Shown here in pieces: positions 39,359 to 48,766 of a DNA stretch of 64,000 nucleotides (positions within the stretch are counted from its first letter, which is position 1; each line of letters begins with the position of its first letter). The notes beneath the pieces were generated by a model. It saw nothing but the letters and a program-made list of their open reading frames with translations, was not told the DNA's origin and did no database searches. The stretch is taken from the NCBI GenBank assembly GCA_001839685.1, contig MLAK01000461.1, positions 52,308-116,307 on the forward strand, given 5' to 3'. The position numbers and the translations under genes are program-made. The stretch comes from Tritrichomonas foetus. Lineage: Eukaryota; Parabasalia; Tritrichomonadida; Tritrichomonadidae.

Positions 39359-39923
39359 TATCATAAAGAAGAAACGGATAAAAGGATTTACTATTTTATT
39401 GACATTATAATAAACCCAATATTTCATGTGATTCTCTTTTCTTTTATCTTTCGTATATATCAGTTTTCTTTTTTTCATTTGTAATGATAAATGAAACATG
39501 TGTTAACTTTTTGAAAATATTGAAAAAGTGGTCTCCTAATAAACTTATCATTGATCGATGCTATTGATTCCATCAATCATCAGTGATGATTCATCACTTA
39601 CATAATGTTGTATATAATTTGCAAATTTATAAATTCCATCAAAATGATCCCCGAGAATGATATAAGACAAATCTTGCAAATTGGCGGACAAATATATTTT
39701 TAAAAAGTTAATATCGGCTCACAAATGATTCAAAAAGTTGATTTTACTATTTCAATATATTCAATACATTGTCTTTCATTTAGAAAGTTTCTAATATTTT
39801 TCAGAATAGACGATCTGAATTCTATCAAATCTTTATCTGAAGTGAAAGAAAATCATAATATAGGCGAAGGGCATTTGAGAGCTTTTCTCAATTTTTGTGA
39901 AGTCCAAAGCTATTCAAAATATA
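39359..39923. other. Intergenic upstream of the surface protein gene
   Basis: No firm gene. A plus-strand frame at 39725-39973 (82 codons, MIQKVDFTISIYSIHC) overlaps the next gene's signal peptide in another frame and is probably spurious. A short palindromic cluster (AATCATCAGTGATGATTCATCAC) lies near 39576-39598. Confidence 0.4.
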
Positions 39924-41039
39924 ATGTTAGTGTTTTGTCTTCCCTTCTTTTCTTTCTCATCATTTTCACCTAACTCCCATTTTAAAACAATGCGGAAAGC
40001 TAGTGAATATGATTATATAGTCCATAAAGGTGAAACTTTTGAAGATGGACTTAATTTTGCAGATAATTCTGTGATCAACATCATTGATTGTTTTTTTGCC
40101 AGAATTATTTCTGAGCAAAGTGGTGGTGCTGTTCGCATTTCTGGATACAACTGCTATGCTCTTGTTCGAGATTCGACATTCACAGAATGTCAAACCAAAG
40201 CGCAGGGAGCATGTATTTATTTCAATGGAAATCGCATTGAAACCTTCAGGTGTTGTTCAATCAACTGTACATCAAGATATGCCAACACATTCTTGTCCTG
40301 TGCACTTTCGATTTTGAAAAACGATGCAAGATCAACTTGTGACATGGTTACTGTGTTCAATGGTTATTCACAAGTTAATGCAATTTCTGTTCAGAATCAT
40401 GAAAGCCTTATCACGAATGTAAACATATCCAAATGCACTGCTTCATCTGCATCAATCGCCATTGAGCATATCAACTTGAATCGCGGAAGACTTGCATTCT
40501 TTACTATTGAAGAAAATAATGATCGTTCTAGCGTGAGTTCTATATTATATTTTCATAATGATGATTATCCTGAATCATCGTTGATTGAATATGGAAATAT
40601 AGTTAATAACAAAGGTATTAATGGTGGCTATATCTTTTCATTCAGTGAAGAAATTACCGTGTCGAATGTTATTTGTATGAATAATCAGAGAGCAATAATT
40701 AATGCGATTAGATACTATGTAACATTTGATTCATGCATTTTTGATGGCAGTGACACTTTGACAGATGTCGTGAGAACAACTAATTGTCAGTTTTTGACAG
40801 AAACTTCCACTTTTGATTTTACTTTTCATGAATGCAATTGTTTTGAAGAAGTAAAACTCAGAATGGGACGTAAGAATGAATCAGGGAATTATAGAAAGTT
40901 GATGACAGTTGGCATTGCAGGAGTTGCTGTTTTGGCCGTGATTGTTGTTGGGGCTGTTTTTGTATCAATGAAAAAGAAGGAAAACGATGAAAAAGACTTT
41001 CAAGAAGAGGAAGTGTCAGCTGTTCCATTAATTGAATAA
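39924..41039 (+). CDS. Type I single-pass surface protein, likely beta-helix ectodomain
   Basis: The frame extends upstream to a GTG at 39897, but the first ATG (39924) gives a textbook signal peptide (MLVFCLPFFSFSSFSP) and 371 residues. The ectodomain (about 25-320) is made of short beta-strand segments with repeated Asn, Ser and Cys (NSVINIIDCFFARI, YALVRDSTFTECQTKAQGACIYF, SLITNVNISKCTASSA, SNVICMNNQRAIINAI). This pattern resembles right-handed beta-helix (Pmp/parallel-helix-like) trichomonad surface proteins. One transmembrane helix (about 326-349) is followed by a 22-residue charged tail (KKKENDEKDFQEEEVSAVPLIE), the form reported for trichomonad surface antigens whose tails carry sorting signals. 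About 11-13 cysteines suggest disulphides. Ligand and role are unknown; host or bacterial contact is speculation. Confidence 0.7.
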   Translation: MLVFCLPFFSFSSFSPNSHFKTMRKASEYDYIVHKGETFEDGLNFADNSVINIIDCFFARIISEQSGGAVRISGYNCYALVRDSTFTECQTKAQGACIYFNGNRIETFRCCSINCTSRYANTFLSCALSILKNDARSTCDMVTVFNGYSQVNAISVQNHESLITNVNISKCTASSASIAIEHINLNRGRLAFFTIEENNDRSSVSSILYFHNDDYPESSLIEYGNIVNNKGINGGYIFSFSEEITVSNVICMNNQRAIINAIRYYVTFDSCIFDGSDTLTDVVRTTNCQFLTETSTFDFTFHECNCFEEVKLRMGRKNESGNYRKLMTVGIAGVAVLAVIVVGAVFVSMKKKENDEKDFQEEEVSAVPLIE

Positions 41040-41642
41040 AAAAGAATAGCATTTCTATTTTACATCTTAGATTTTCAGCAAGGCATATTTCTAGTTTATT
41101 TCAAGGTTTGTGTGATTCAACAAATTCTGGAAAAAAAATGTAAAATTCTTTTTTAATGAAGAAATCATGACTAGAAATTGAATATATCTTATAACAGTTT
41201 TGTAAAACTTCTGTTGAAAAAAATTTACAAGACATTTAGTTATTTGTAGTCAAAAGAAAAGATATATATAATTCAATTGAGCAATTTGCACTATATAAAT
41301 TGATTCATCCATTAATCGTTTCCAGAGGGAGACAATTCGACATTATGAATACTAATATTAGAAATTTCATTTCATTGGCATGATCAAGTGAGTACATCAT
41401 TATTTAGGTGTTGTTCAAATCAACTTGATTGTATGATAAACAACGTGAATGGTCCGCCAATGCAACAATGAAGCTTACTAGATCACATTCTCTGATTTTA
41501 TTATATTTTCATGTTTCACTGAAGAAAATCAATGATAATTTATGTCTGAGAACAGAAAAAAATTTCATGCTTCACTTTCATTTTCAAAATATAAGATGAG
41601 GATGAAACAATCAAATGAAGATGAAACAATCAAACTAAGATG

Positions 41643-41675
<33 letters not shown>

Positions 41676-41982
41676 ATGTGGGGGTTGGAAGATAAGGGGT
41701 TATTTCTATCAAACCATAATAGCTAATGCTTTAAATAATAAACTAAAATCCTATTCACAGCTGAAATTCAATCAATACATCTTGATAGAAATGATGGCAA
41801 TTAATGCTTTTATCCCAACGGTTACCGATGACACATTGGTGGAATATGACCATTTATTCATTCAAACGTTTATTTATAAGAATATAATCATTGAAATAAT
41901 AAACTTTTTAAATAATTCACAATTCCGGTCAAATAAGAAAATTGAAATAACACTTTCAATTTTTTTTTATCGATATTGGTGA
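41040..41982. other. Intergenic with direct repeat and A26 tract
   Basis: Direct copies of GATGAAACAATCAAA (about 41600-41630) run into an A26 tract at 41643-41668. A 104-codon plus frame begins at the last A of that tract; its sequence (MHICGGWKIRGYFYQ) has no recognisable features, and since a homopolymer precedes the start it may be accidental. It could alternatively be a retroposed sequence end, but no target duplication was found. Confidence 0.4.
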
Positions 41983-42738
41983 ATGTCGAAGGAGTCTGCC
42001 TTGAAAGTGATGAATAAAATGGTTGATGCCGTTAATAATCCTTTGTGGACATCACGAGATTCACTTTTATTGACTCTGAAGAGAAAAATAGAAATTGCAG
42101 ATGAAAAAGCAGCAATGGAAGAAATAGAAAAATTCATAAGGGTTTATGTTGCCTATTCTGGCTATGGTCGAATTAAAATCGCACTTGATAACATTGAGCG
42201 AAATATTGGTGATGTTCGATCCAAAAATGTGATGGACTCAATTGATTACATAACTGCTGTTTCAGCATTAGATGGAAGTGGTGAAATGAAAAATCAACTA
42301 AAAATGTTTCCATCTGCTAAGCATCCCAAAATCACACTTCCTCATGATGTAAAAGTTTTATACGGAAAAGAAAAAATCGATGAAAGTGATATACAAAGAT
42401 ATTTGAAAGATGTTATATCATTCACTGATATAAATGTAAATGATATTCTTAGAATAATTAAGAAAAAATATCCAAATTTCTGTTTAGATGATGAATTTAC
42501 TTTCGCAAAAATTGATCAGAAACCACTTTCACAAAATTGTGCATATGTTGTTGATCCTGTCTTACAGCCGTATGCTCCAGGTCTTAAACAAAACCATTCA
42601 CAAGAATGCCTCCAAGTGATTCCACCTGCTCAAATGGTTCATAGTACTTATCAAACTCCATCACCAGTTGAAATTCCACCTTATCCAAATTACGCAACAC
42701 AAGCACCAGTGTTCACACCAACAAATGTACGGCCATAA
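41983..42738 (+). CDS. Unknown protein with helical N-terminal domain and Pro-rich tail
   Basis: This is 251 residues from a true ATG. Residues 1-80 are helical (ALKVMNKMVDAVNNPLWTSRDSLLLTLKRKIEIADEKAAMEEIEKFIRV). Residues 80-185 include a compact mixed region (ITLPHDVKVLYGKEKIDESDIQRYLKDVISF). The last 60 are Pro/Tyr/Gln-rich (QPYAPGLKQNHSQ, YQTPSPVEIPPYPNYATQAPV). I do not recognise a family, though a helical domain with a Pro/Tyr-rich tail is seen in membrane-trafficking adaptors. Oddly, the reading frame stays open and coding-like past the stop at 42736-42738 (FTTPQRCHNDTSMISNQVEQLNDSQPKIR), so the stop may be a recent nonsense change or an unread extension. Confidence 0.55.
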   Translation: MSKESALKVMNKMVDAVNNPLWTSRDSLLLTLKRKIEIADEKAAMEEIEKFIRVYVAYSGYGRIKIALDNIERNIGDVRSKNVMDSIDYITAVSALDGSGEMKNQLKMFPSAKHPKITLPHDVKVLYGKEKIDESDIQRYLKDVISFTDINVNDILRIIKKKYPNFCLDDEFTFAKIDQKPLSQNCAYVVDPVLQPYAPGLKQNHSQECLQVIPPAQMVHSTYQTPSPVEIPPYPNYATQAPVFTPTNVRP

Positions 42739-43327
42739 TTTACAACACCACAAAGATGTCATAATGATACAAGTATGATTTCAAATCAAGTGGAACAACT
42801 CAATGATTCACAACCCAAAATCAGAACTTGTCTTGTGTTTATGCTAGTTAACGAAGAAATACAATTTTTTTCTGTTAATGTCATTAAAGAATTTGATAAT
42901 GCCCTTTTTTCCCGATATATTAAAATTATATTCCTAATATCTTCATTCAAGATTGACTTTATGAGAAAATAAATCTTTCGATAAACTGTCGGAATGGTAA
43001 TAAAATTATCAGTTATAAATAAAGTTGTATAAGTTCACTTTCATTCATTTGTTTAGGAAAAAACTTCATTCTCAATCAAAGATTTGTAGTGAAAGTTGTA
43101 AACAGGAAACCACTTGGTGAAAATGATTGTGTTTATGAAGTATTCTGTAAGAGAAATCAGAAACATGCCAATTGTTGATTGAACATTTGTTATTGTAATT
43201 TTACTTATTATGTAAATAGTGATCTTCTCACTTTTTGGATTCTAAATATAAATAATAATCAACCATTAATTCAACAAACAAGTTTTAGTAATATTTTGAT
43301 AATAATTATATCCATCTATATAAAAAA
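42739..43327. other. Intergenic / possible in-frame extension then empty
   Basis: 42739-42972 continues the preceding frame without stop for about 77 codons; the first 30 look coding, the rest does not. Beyond that the DNA is AT-rich with no gene. Confidence 0.4.
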
Positions 43328-44287
43328 TTATTTGTTTTCAACTTTGGATTCCAAAAAAGAAATGAAATTTTCAACTTCATCAAAAGAGTTAGAACACGAA
43401 AGATTTCTTCTGTATTCATTATAGTTTCCCAAAAATTCATCAAACATATAAAACATATGTCTCCTTGTTGTATCAAGTGGGCAATTCACTTTTTTAGCAA
43501 TCTCCAGAAACTCCCGAGCAATTTGAAAACGAGAAATTCCACTATTTTCGCTAAAAAGTGCAGGATTATTCAATAAAGCTTGACCAACCATGATTCCAGC
43601 TGCACCTGATTCGTCAAGAACCTTTTTGGACATTTCCTTTGAATTTATTCCTCCATTCGCAATTACAGGAATTTTTACAGCATTTACAATTTCTTTAATC
43701 GAAGTTATATTTGCTTCACCTTTTTTATCTTGTTGGGCAGACCTTGCATGAATAGTGATTATTTTTGCACCTGCTTTTTCAAGCTCTTTTGCAAAATTAA
43801 CGGTTAAATTGATGTCATCTTCAATCATCCGAATTTTGACACATAAAGGAATATTTATTTTTTCTGAAATTTGATTCACAAGCTTTAAAACATTCTGTCT
43901 TTTATTTTCTGTGTCGACTAAATAATATCCATAATTTCCTCTTTTTGCAACTTTTTGACAACATCCTAAATTTATGTCTAAGGCATCACAAACTGCTGAC
44001 AAAGACTCAGCTGTAGAAAGTAAATCAGCATCGAAAGAGCCGGAGATTTGACCAACGAGTGGCCTATCATTTTCGTTGGTCTGGAATGATGCTTGCTGGT
44101 ATTTTTTACTCATATTCCACTGGTTGGAATTTATCATTCCTGTCCAGCAAATATCTACATTATATTTTCTCACAAGAGTTCGAAAAGCCAAATTGCCCAT
44201 TTCAACCATTGGTGCTAAACAGACAGGATGGTCACCAAATTGTTTCCAAAATTGCCAAGCATCCTGTTGTCTTGAATTTAGATCCAT
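43328..44287 (-). CDS. tRNA-dihydrouridine synthase, Dus1-like
   Basis: This is 319 residues from a true ATG. The FMN-binding TIM-barrel of Dus enzymes is complete: VCLAPMVEMGNLAFRTLVRKY, RPLVGQISGSFDADLL, DINLGCCQKVAKRGNYGYYLV, VKIRMIEDDIN, ITIHARSAQQDKKGEA, VIANGGINS and GIMVGQALLNNPALF. The AKRGxYGxxL segment after the catalytic Cys is the Dus1 subfamily mark, so reduction of uridine at tRNA positions 16/17 is expected. Within NLGCCQ the Cys at 109 aligns with the catalytic Cys of GCPQ; here the usual Pro is a second Cys. It is shorter than fungal Dus1, lacking the C-terminal extension. Stand-alone gene. Confidence 0.9.
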   Translation of the reverse strand: MDLNSRQQDAWQFWKQFGDHPVCLAPMVEMGNLAFRTLVRKYNVDICWTGMINSNQWNMSKKYQQASFQTNENDRPLVGQISGSFDADLLSTAESLSAVCDALDINLGCCQKVAKRGNYGYYLVDTENKRQNVLKLVNQISEKINIPLCVKIRMIEDDINLTVNFAKELEKAGAKIITIHARSAQQDKKGEANITSIKEIVNAVKIPVIANGGINSKEMSKKVLDESGAAGIMVGQALLNNPALFSENSGISRFQIAREFLEIAKKVNCPLDTTRRHMFYMFDEFLGNYNEYRRNLSCSNSFDEVENFISFLESKVENK

Positions 44288-44660
44288 TAGATCAAAGGTT
44301 AAATTATTTCACGTTAACCGGGAAATATCATTCAATTATATTCAATGATATTGATCATATTAATTTTCAATGTTGAATAAATTAAAATTTTTCTTCAATC
44401 TTTATTTTTATCTCGTATACATCTATATGTCTTCATATGAAGTAAGTCATTTCTAAATATTTCATAAAAGCTAGTCTTAACTGTTGATATCCTGGTAAAA
44501 ATAGCAATAACATTATTCCTAAAATAGGATTCAATTTTGAAAGATATTACGTTTATTTTCATTTTTTTCAAAACTTTATTCTGAAAATTAACACACATTA
44601 ACGTATATTTATTAGAATAAATTGATGGGAGATTTCTCACAAAAAGTTGTCTTCTTTCTT
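44288..44660. other. Intergenic between divergent Dus and EF-hand genes
   Basis: AT-rich with no gene; overlapping stop-bounded frames on both strands have no features. Only the initiator-like site at 44661 is notable. Confidence 0.4.
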
Positions 44661-44666
44661 TCACTT
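44661..44666 (+). promoter_or_regulatory. Initiator-like TCACTT before the EF-hand gene
   Basis: TCACTT is a perfect TCAYTW match, 22 nt before the ATG at 44689, in a pyrimidine-rich context (CTTTCTTTCACTTTTTATTTTCC). Confidence 0.45.
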
Positions 44667-44688
44667 TTTATTTTCCACATCATCGGAA

Positions 44689-45249
44689 ATGAGCTGGATG
44701 ATCACACAACAACGCAATGACGAAGAGCTTGACGCTCTTATGGGCCAAATCCGTGAGCAGATTGTCAAACACGGAGGAGGAGGAATCGCCTCACTCGGAA
44801 GGAAATTCAGGATCGCAGACGACAATCGCGACTACAGAATCGACTTGAAAGAAGAACTTCCAAAAGTTTTGAGGGAATTAAAGATCAACATCTCTGCTGA
44901 GAACCTCAAGAAGGTCCAAACACTTCTCGACCGCGATAGAAACGGATCAATCGATTATGAAGAGTTTTTGTACCACCTCGCTCCACCAATGAACGCATTA
45001 AGAGTTGAGTGGGTTAACAAAGTCTTCGACAAGCTCGACAAAGACAGAAGCGGAAAAATCAAGAAAGATGATCTCGCAAAGGCCCAAAACGCAGACGCCA
45101 GATACAACAACCTCTGCAGACTCTGCGACAAGCGCGGCGATGGAGTGATCGACCGGGAAGAGCTCATCGACTACTACAGAGAAATTTCTCCATCAATCGA
45201 CAGTGATGAGTACTTTGTGACGATGCTCACAAACGCATGGAAACTCTAA
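44689..45249 (+). CDS. Calcyphosin-like EF-hand calcium-binding protein
   Basis: The frame opens at a TTG upstream, but the first ATG is 44689 (MSWMITQQRNDEELDAL), giving 186 residues. Four EF-hands are visible. Loop 1, DDNRDYRIDLKE, and loop 2, DRDRNGSIDYEE, are canonical. Loop 3, DKDRSGKIKKDD, is weaker, and loop 4, DKRGDGVIDREE, is degenerate at position 3. The overall pattern, including GRKFRIADD, EFLYHLAPPMNALR and the terminal SIDSDEYFVTMLTNAWKL, matches calcyphosin/CAPSL proteins. In animals and algae these are ciliary or flagellar calcium sensors. A role in the flagella of this organism is a reasonable inference. C/G-ending codons dominate, unlike neighbours, implying high expression. 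A T22 tract lies at 45289-45310 past the stop. Confidence 0.88.
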   Translation: MSWMITQQRNDEELDALMGQIREQIVKHGGGGIASLGRKFRIADDNRDYRIDLKEELPKVLRELKINISAENLKKVQTLLDRDRNGSIDYEEFLYHLAPPMNALRVEWVNKVFDKLDKDRSGKIKKDDLAKAQNADARYNNLCRLCDKRGDGVIDREELIDYYREISPSIDSDEYFVTMLTNAWKL

Positions 45250-45786
45250 AGCAATGCTTTTTCATCAACTTTTCTTTTCTTCATTTTCTTTTTTTTTTTT
45301 TTTTTTTTTTGATTCAGAGCTAGAGGTTTCCTTCTATTCATGAAGCGGCATTACTAATTTTGATGTGAAGAGGAAATAGTTTCTATTTTGGATGGAATAT
45401 CAAAGAATAGGATTACAAAGATATATTCAAATGAAGCATTTTCAAATGATCACTACAAATTGAACTATTGGCGATTTAGAAAATTGTTCCAAATATGTTC
45501 ATACATCTTATCAATATTTCCTAAAACAATATCTCTAAAAACAATCTCTCTTAAAACAAAAATTTTGATTAATGAAAAGTGTTATTCTAGAATTCCATTT
45601 TCTCTATCAAATTATAAAGATTGATTAAGAAAAAACCAATGTTTTCCTATATTTGAATCTAATGTTATCTTGCTATAACCATACGTTTTCTATCAACAAT
45701 ATCATTTTATATTTTTGGTTAGACAAAAACAAAGACAATCATATGATTATATATACAAGACTAATATGTTGTTTACAAATATAAGT
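45250..45786. other. Intergenic with T22 tract
   Basis: A T22 run at 45289-45310 directly follows the EF-hand gene, consistent with a 3'-end region. The rest is AT-rich without a supported gene. Confidence 0.4.
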
Positions 45787-46515
45787 TCATGAATGAAATC
45801 TATGAGAAACCGATCTCAAGCATGTTGTTACTGTACTTGTTATAAGTTGTTCACCTATTTTAGAACTATCAGAATCATGTTTTGGTCTACATCCACGAAA
45901 ATCAGGCTGCCTTTGTTGTGAATTAGGAAGGTTTAATTCTTCAGAGGAGAAGTAGTTTTCTTTATCAGCTTTTTTATAAATTTCTTTCATTGCTTCAAAA
46001 GAAATATCAGCTTGACCATTTATACTTATACAATGCAAGTCGATTTCCATCAAAGCAATTTCTTCTATAAGTTTCTCAAGTTTTCCTTCTTCCTCTTCAT
46101 GATTTTCATATCCACAAAACTTATGAGTATGAGCTGGTGCATCAGCAATATGAATTATTGAGCGTGCTGATCCTTCTCTCCATTCCATACAACTGAGAAT
46201 AATATTGTAAGCTCCTACATAATCTTCCGGACCATCACCGCCACCTTTTGCTTTGATTTTTCCCAAGAATCTTGTCAGTTCTTCGTTTTCATGAGATAGA
46301 TTGAAAAATTCGTGAACATCATTACCTGGCTTATCAATAGGATCCCTATAGCAAACAGCACCGAACATATAATCAACTTCTGGACTCTCTTCTTTTAACT
46401 GTTTTGCTATTTCATTAACTTTTTCATACGCTGCTAAAATAGATGATGCCATTGATCCAGTTGCATCAATACAAAAAATAACATCACCTTTTCTAGTCAT
46501 TGTTTCTTCACACAT
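45787..46515 (-). CDS. von Willebrand factor A (VWA)-domain protein
   Basis: The open frame reaches a TTG at 46575 but the first ATG is 46515 (MCEETMTRKGD), giving 242 residues. Almost the whole protein is one VWA domain: DVIFCIDATGSM (the DxTxS-type metal site), a GGGDGPEDYVGAY segment providing the conserved Thr/Asp region, SIIHIADAPAHTHKF, and DLHCISINGQAD. This GPED...DAPAH pattern is the one seen in VWA domains of alpha-kinase-type (VwkA-like) proteins, but no kinase is attached. It is intracellular (no signal peptide). The C-terminus is Ser/Lys-rich with no further domain. Likely a metal-dependent protein-interaction module; the partner is unknown. Possible Inr TTTCACTTCACTT lies about 35 nt upstream. 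Confidence 0.75.
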   Translation of the reverse strand: MCEETMTRKGDVIFCIDATGSMASSILAAYEKVNEIAKQLKEESPEVDYMFGAVCYRDPIDKPGNDVHEFFNLSHENEELTRFLGKIKAKGGGDGPEDYVGAYNIILSCMEWREGSARSIIHIADAPAHTHKFCGYENHEEEEGKLEKLIEEIALMEIDLHCISINGQADISFEAMKEIYKKADKENYFSSEELNLPNSQQRQPDFRGCRPKHDSDSSKIGEQLITSTVTTCLRSVSHRFHS

Positions 46516-47210
46516 TATCAAATATTTATATGTAGGGTCGAATGGAAGTGAAGTGAAATTGTGTTGAAACACCAAGATTGTTTAATACAGTAATACTCTT
46601 GATTGAAAAATTTCTCAACAAATAACTTTTTGATAAGTGAAAAGTGGTTTGGCAAATAAAATTCATTTTCCAGTCTTGAAATCCCTTTTGTTATTTTCAA
46701 AACAAACTTAATCATTTTGTTGTTTTGAATAGTCTTAAATTATTTGAACACAAAAAATTCATTTTTTTTACTAATCTAAAATGCGAATTGAAACCTGATT
46801 AAAGATATTTAGCAATATCATCTGTAAACACTTAAATTAAATAAAAAGATCGTTTATACTTTGTTGTGCTTTGAGCGTCTTGCTTATTGATAAAAGTAAA
46901 ACATTCATGAAAAAAAGCATGGGTAGGGGGTCATGCATCCAAATGTTGACAAAAAATTGGAAAATGTCCATAAGTTGCACCAATAGTGAAAATTAATGAT
47001 TTCTGGAATAATATATAGAGAATAGAAATCATAAACAAAGCAATCATTAGAAATTCTAATGATAAAAAAATCATTTGAAATTCTTATGATAAAAATTTCT
47101 TTTATTAAGGAAAAAAGAAGAAATAGGAAAAAGAAGACGGTTATATAATTATGTGACTATAAAACCAAATTTAATTAATTAATGGAATATGATCAAAATC
47201 CGAATCAAAT
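46516..47210. other. Intergenic, 0.7 kb, with repeat fragment
   Basis: It holds the second copy of the dispersed repeat (46918-46985) and a direct repeat of AAATTCTWATGATAAAAA near 47050-47100. No gene is supported; a small minus frame at 46518-46715 overlaps the VWA upstream region and is not convincing. Confidence 0.4.
46918..46985 (-). repeat. Short dispersed repeat, copy 2
   Basis: It shares CATGGGT, TTGACAAAAA-TTGGAAAATGTCCATAAGTTGCACCAAT with copy 1 at 3990-4041, diverged but alignable. The minus-strand reading IGATYGHFPIFCQHLDA then meets a stop, so this copy is decayed. Confidence 0.5.
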
Positions 47211-47819
47211 TCAGTGCCCAGCCGGAGGAGCCGCATAATTCCGGTTGTGTTGAACGCCCTTGAACTGCTGATCGCGGGGCTTCTTTCCTCCCTTCGCCTC
47301 GTCGCCCGCGTCCTCCTCTTCCTTGTGCTCGGCCCCCTCGGCCTCTGGGACGTAGGGCTCCCTCTTCGGCTTCTTCTCAAGCTTAGGCTGCGGCTTTGGG
47401 AGCTTCCTGTTTGGATCGTTTGGATCGTCTGGCACGACTTCGACGTTTTCTCCTGTTTTCACGATTCCAACGTATTCTGCGGGCACTTTGACGACTTGTT
47501 TGGCCATTTTGACTTCGTCCTCGGCATCGTCTTTATCGAAAAACTTTCCGGCAGCAACATATTCCGGCCCCTTCTCGGATTGGGCTGGTGCGACAGCTGT
47601 ATCGTCTTCGGGCTCTTCACAATCGGAATGGGAATGATTAACGTCATCTAAGGGGTTACCCCAATTTGATTGACCTCTTCCTTCGCGCTTTTCACGATCT
47701 CTCCTGCCTGTTCCTGACTCGTGCTTGTTCTTCTCGCGATGGACCTTCTCACGCTCGGGCATTTCTGGCCCATCTTTTGGATATCCTTCAAGTACAGCGA
47801 ATTGCTCTTTCTTCGACAT
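47211..47819 (-). CDS. SERBP1/HABP4/Stm1-like ribosome- and mRNA-binding protein
   Basis: This is 202 residues from a true ATG, almost entirely disordered, rich in Glu, Lys, Asp, Pro and Gly. The diagnostic patch is residues 28-56, HREKNKHESGTGRRDREKRE then GRGQSNWGNPLDD, matching the HSGTGRG...GxGNWG block of the SERBP1/HABP4/Stm1 family. Those proteins thread through the mRNA channel of idle 80S ribosomes and stabilise them in dormancy, and some bind mRNA. The C-terminus is rich in Lys/Glu with a PRDQQFKGVQHNRNY end. Very strong C/G-ending codon use (CCGAAG, GCC, CTC) against an AT-rich background marks a highly expressed gene. Family placement rests on the short motif; function is inferred from homologues. 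Confidence 0.7.
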   Translation of the reverse strand: MSKKEQFAVLEGYPKDGPEMPEREKVHREKNKHESGTGRRDREKREGRGQSNWGNPLDDVNHSHSDCEEPEDDTAVAPAQSEKGPEYVAAGKFFDKDDAEDEVKMAKQVVKVPAEYVGIVKTGENVEVVPDDPNDPNRKLPKPQPKLEKKPKREPYVPEAEGAEHKEEEDAGDEAKGGKKPRDQQFKGVQHNRNYAAPPAGH

Positions 47820-48766
47820 TAAAAAAAACTAAAAATCTCTTCATCTCACCTAACCGTAATTTTGATCTCAATGCGATTCTTTGTTTTAGACTTTCAATTT
47901 TGAAAGCCACTGAAAATTGAATGAATTGTGTTTTAACTTGTGAAGAAAATAGAAATTTCATGGCTTATCGTTTAATTTTTGAATAATTACTCTTAAATTG
48001 TTTAAATGGAGATATTCGCGTATTATAGAATGATATCATATAATTTCATGAGTATTAAATTAGAATGTTATTATTAATTAATTTATAAAATGAAATATTT
48101 AATAGTAAATGAAAACATCACGAGATATTTGACGAATAATTCATCGATGTATGGAATAAAAAATTTCTCTTTCATTCAAATTTGTCATATCACCTCATAA
48201 GATTTTGAAGAATTCAAATTCATTGAAAAAGTTTAAAATCTTTACATATCACCAGTTTTAAAAATATATATCACTGTAACAATCGTGAAGTTGTAAATAA
48301 GAAAATATATTCTTTAGTTTTTGGTGTAAATTTTACCAAACTGATTTTTTTTTTTTTTTTTCATATCATTTTCATTTTCTGCGTTTCAACAGCAAAAACG
48401 TTTTTTTCATATGTGAGACATTTCAAATAAACTTTTCAACGAATGAAATTCGTTTTTAGTAACAAAAAAGATTTTCTATTCAATGATTTTCTATTTTGCT
48501 CAACTTCAAACTTATCGCCAAAATGGCCACTATTTTTGTATCAAACATTGAAAAACAAACATTAAAACAAAAAAACGGTGAAAATAAAACGAATATTCAT
48601 TTTATTAGATTTTATCTACAAAACCCCTTTTTTTCCATATTTATGGCAATTAATGATCATTTTCATTTCAAATAGTCTTAAAAACCCAAAATTTATCAAC
48701 CTAAATTCAACTTAATAAAATTCATCATTTTTTCATTCACAAGAAGGAGGAAAATTACTTTAATTT
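47820..48766. other. Intergenic, 0.95 kb
   Basis: AT-rich, with a T17 tract at 48345-48361. No gene or repeat recognised. Confidence 0.4.

Noticed and set aside
41668..41982. 104-codon frame after the A26 tract
   Set aside because: The start is the last A of a homopolymer and the sequence has no recognisable domain; left as unsupported.
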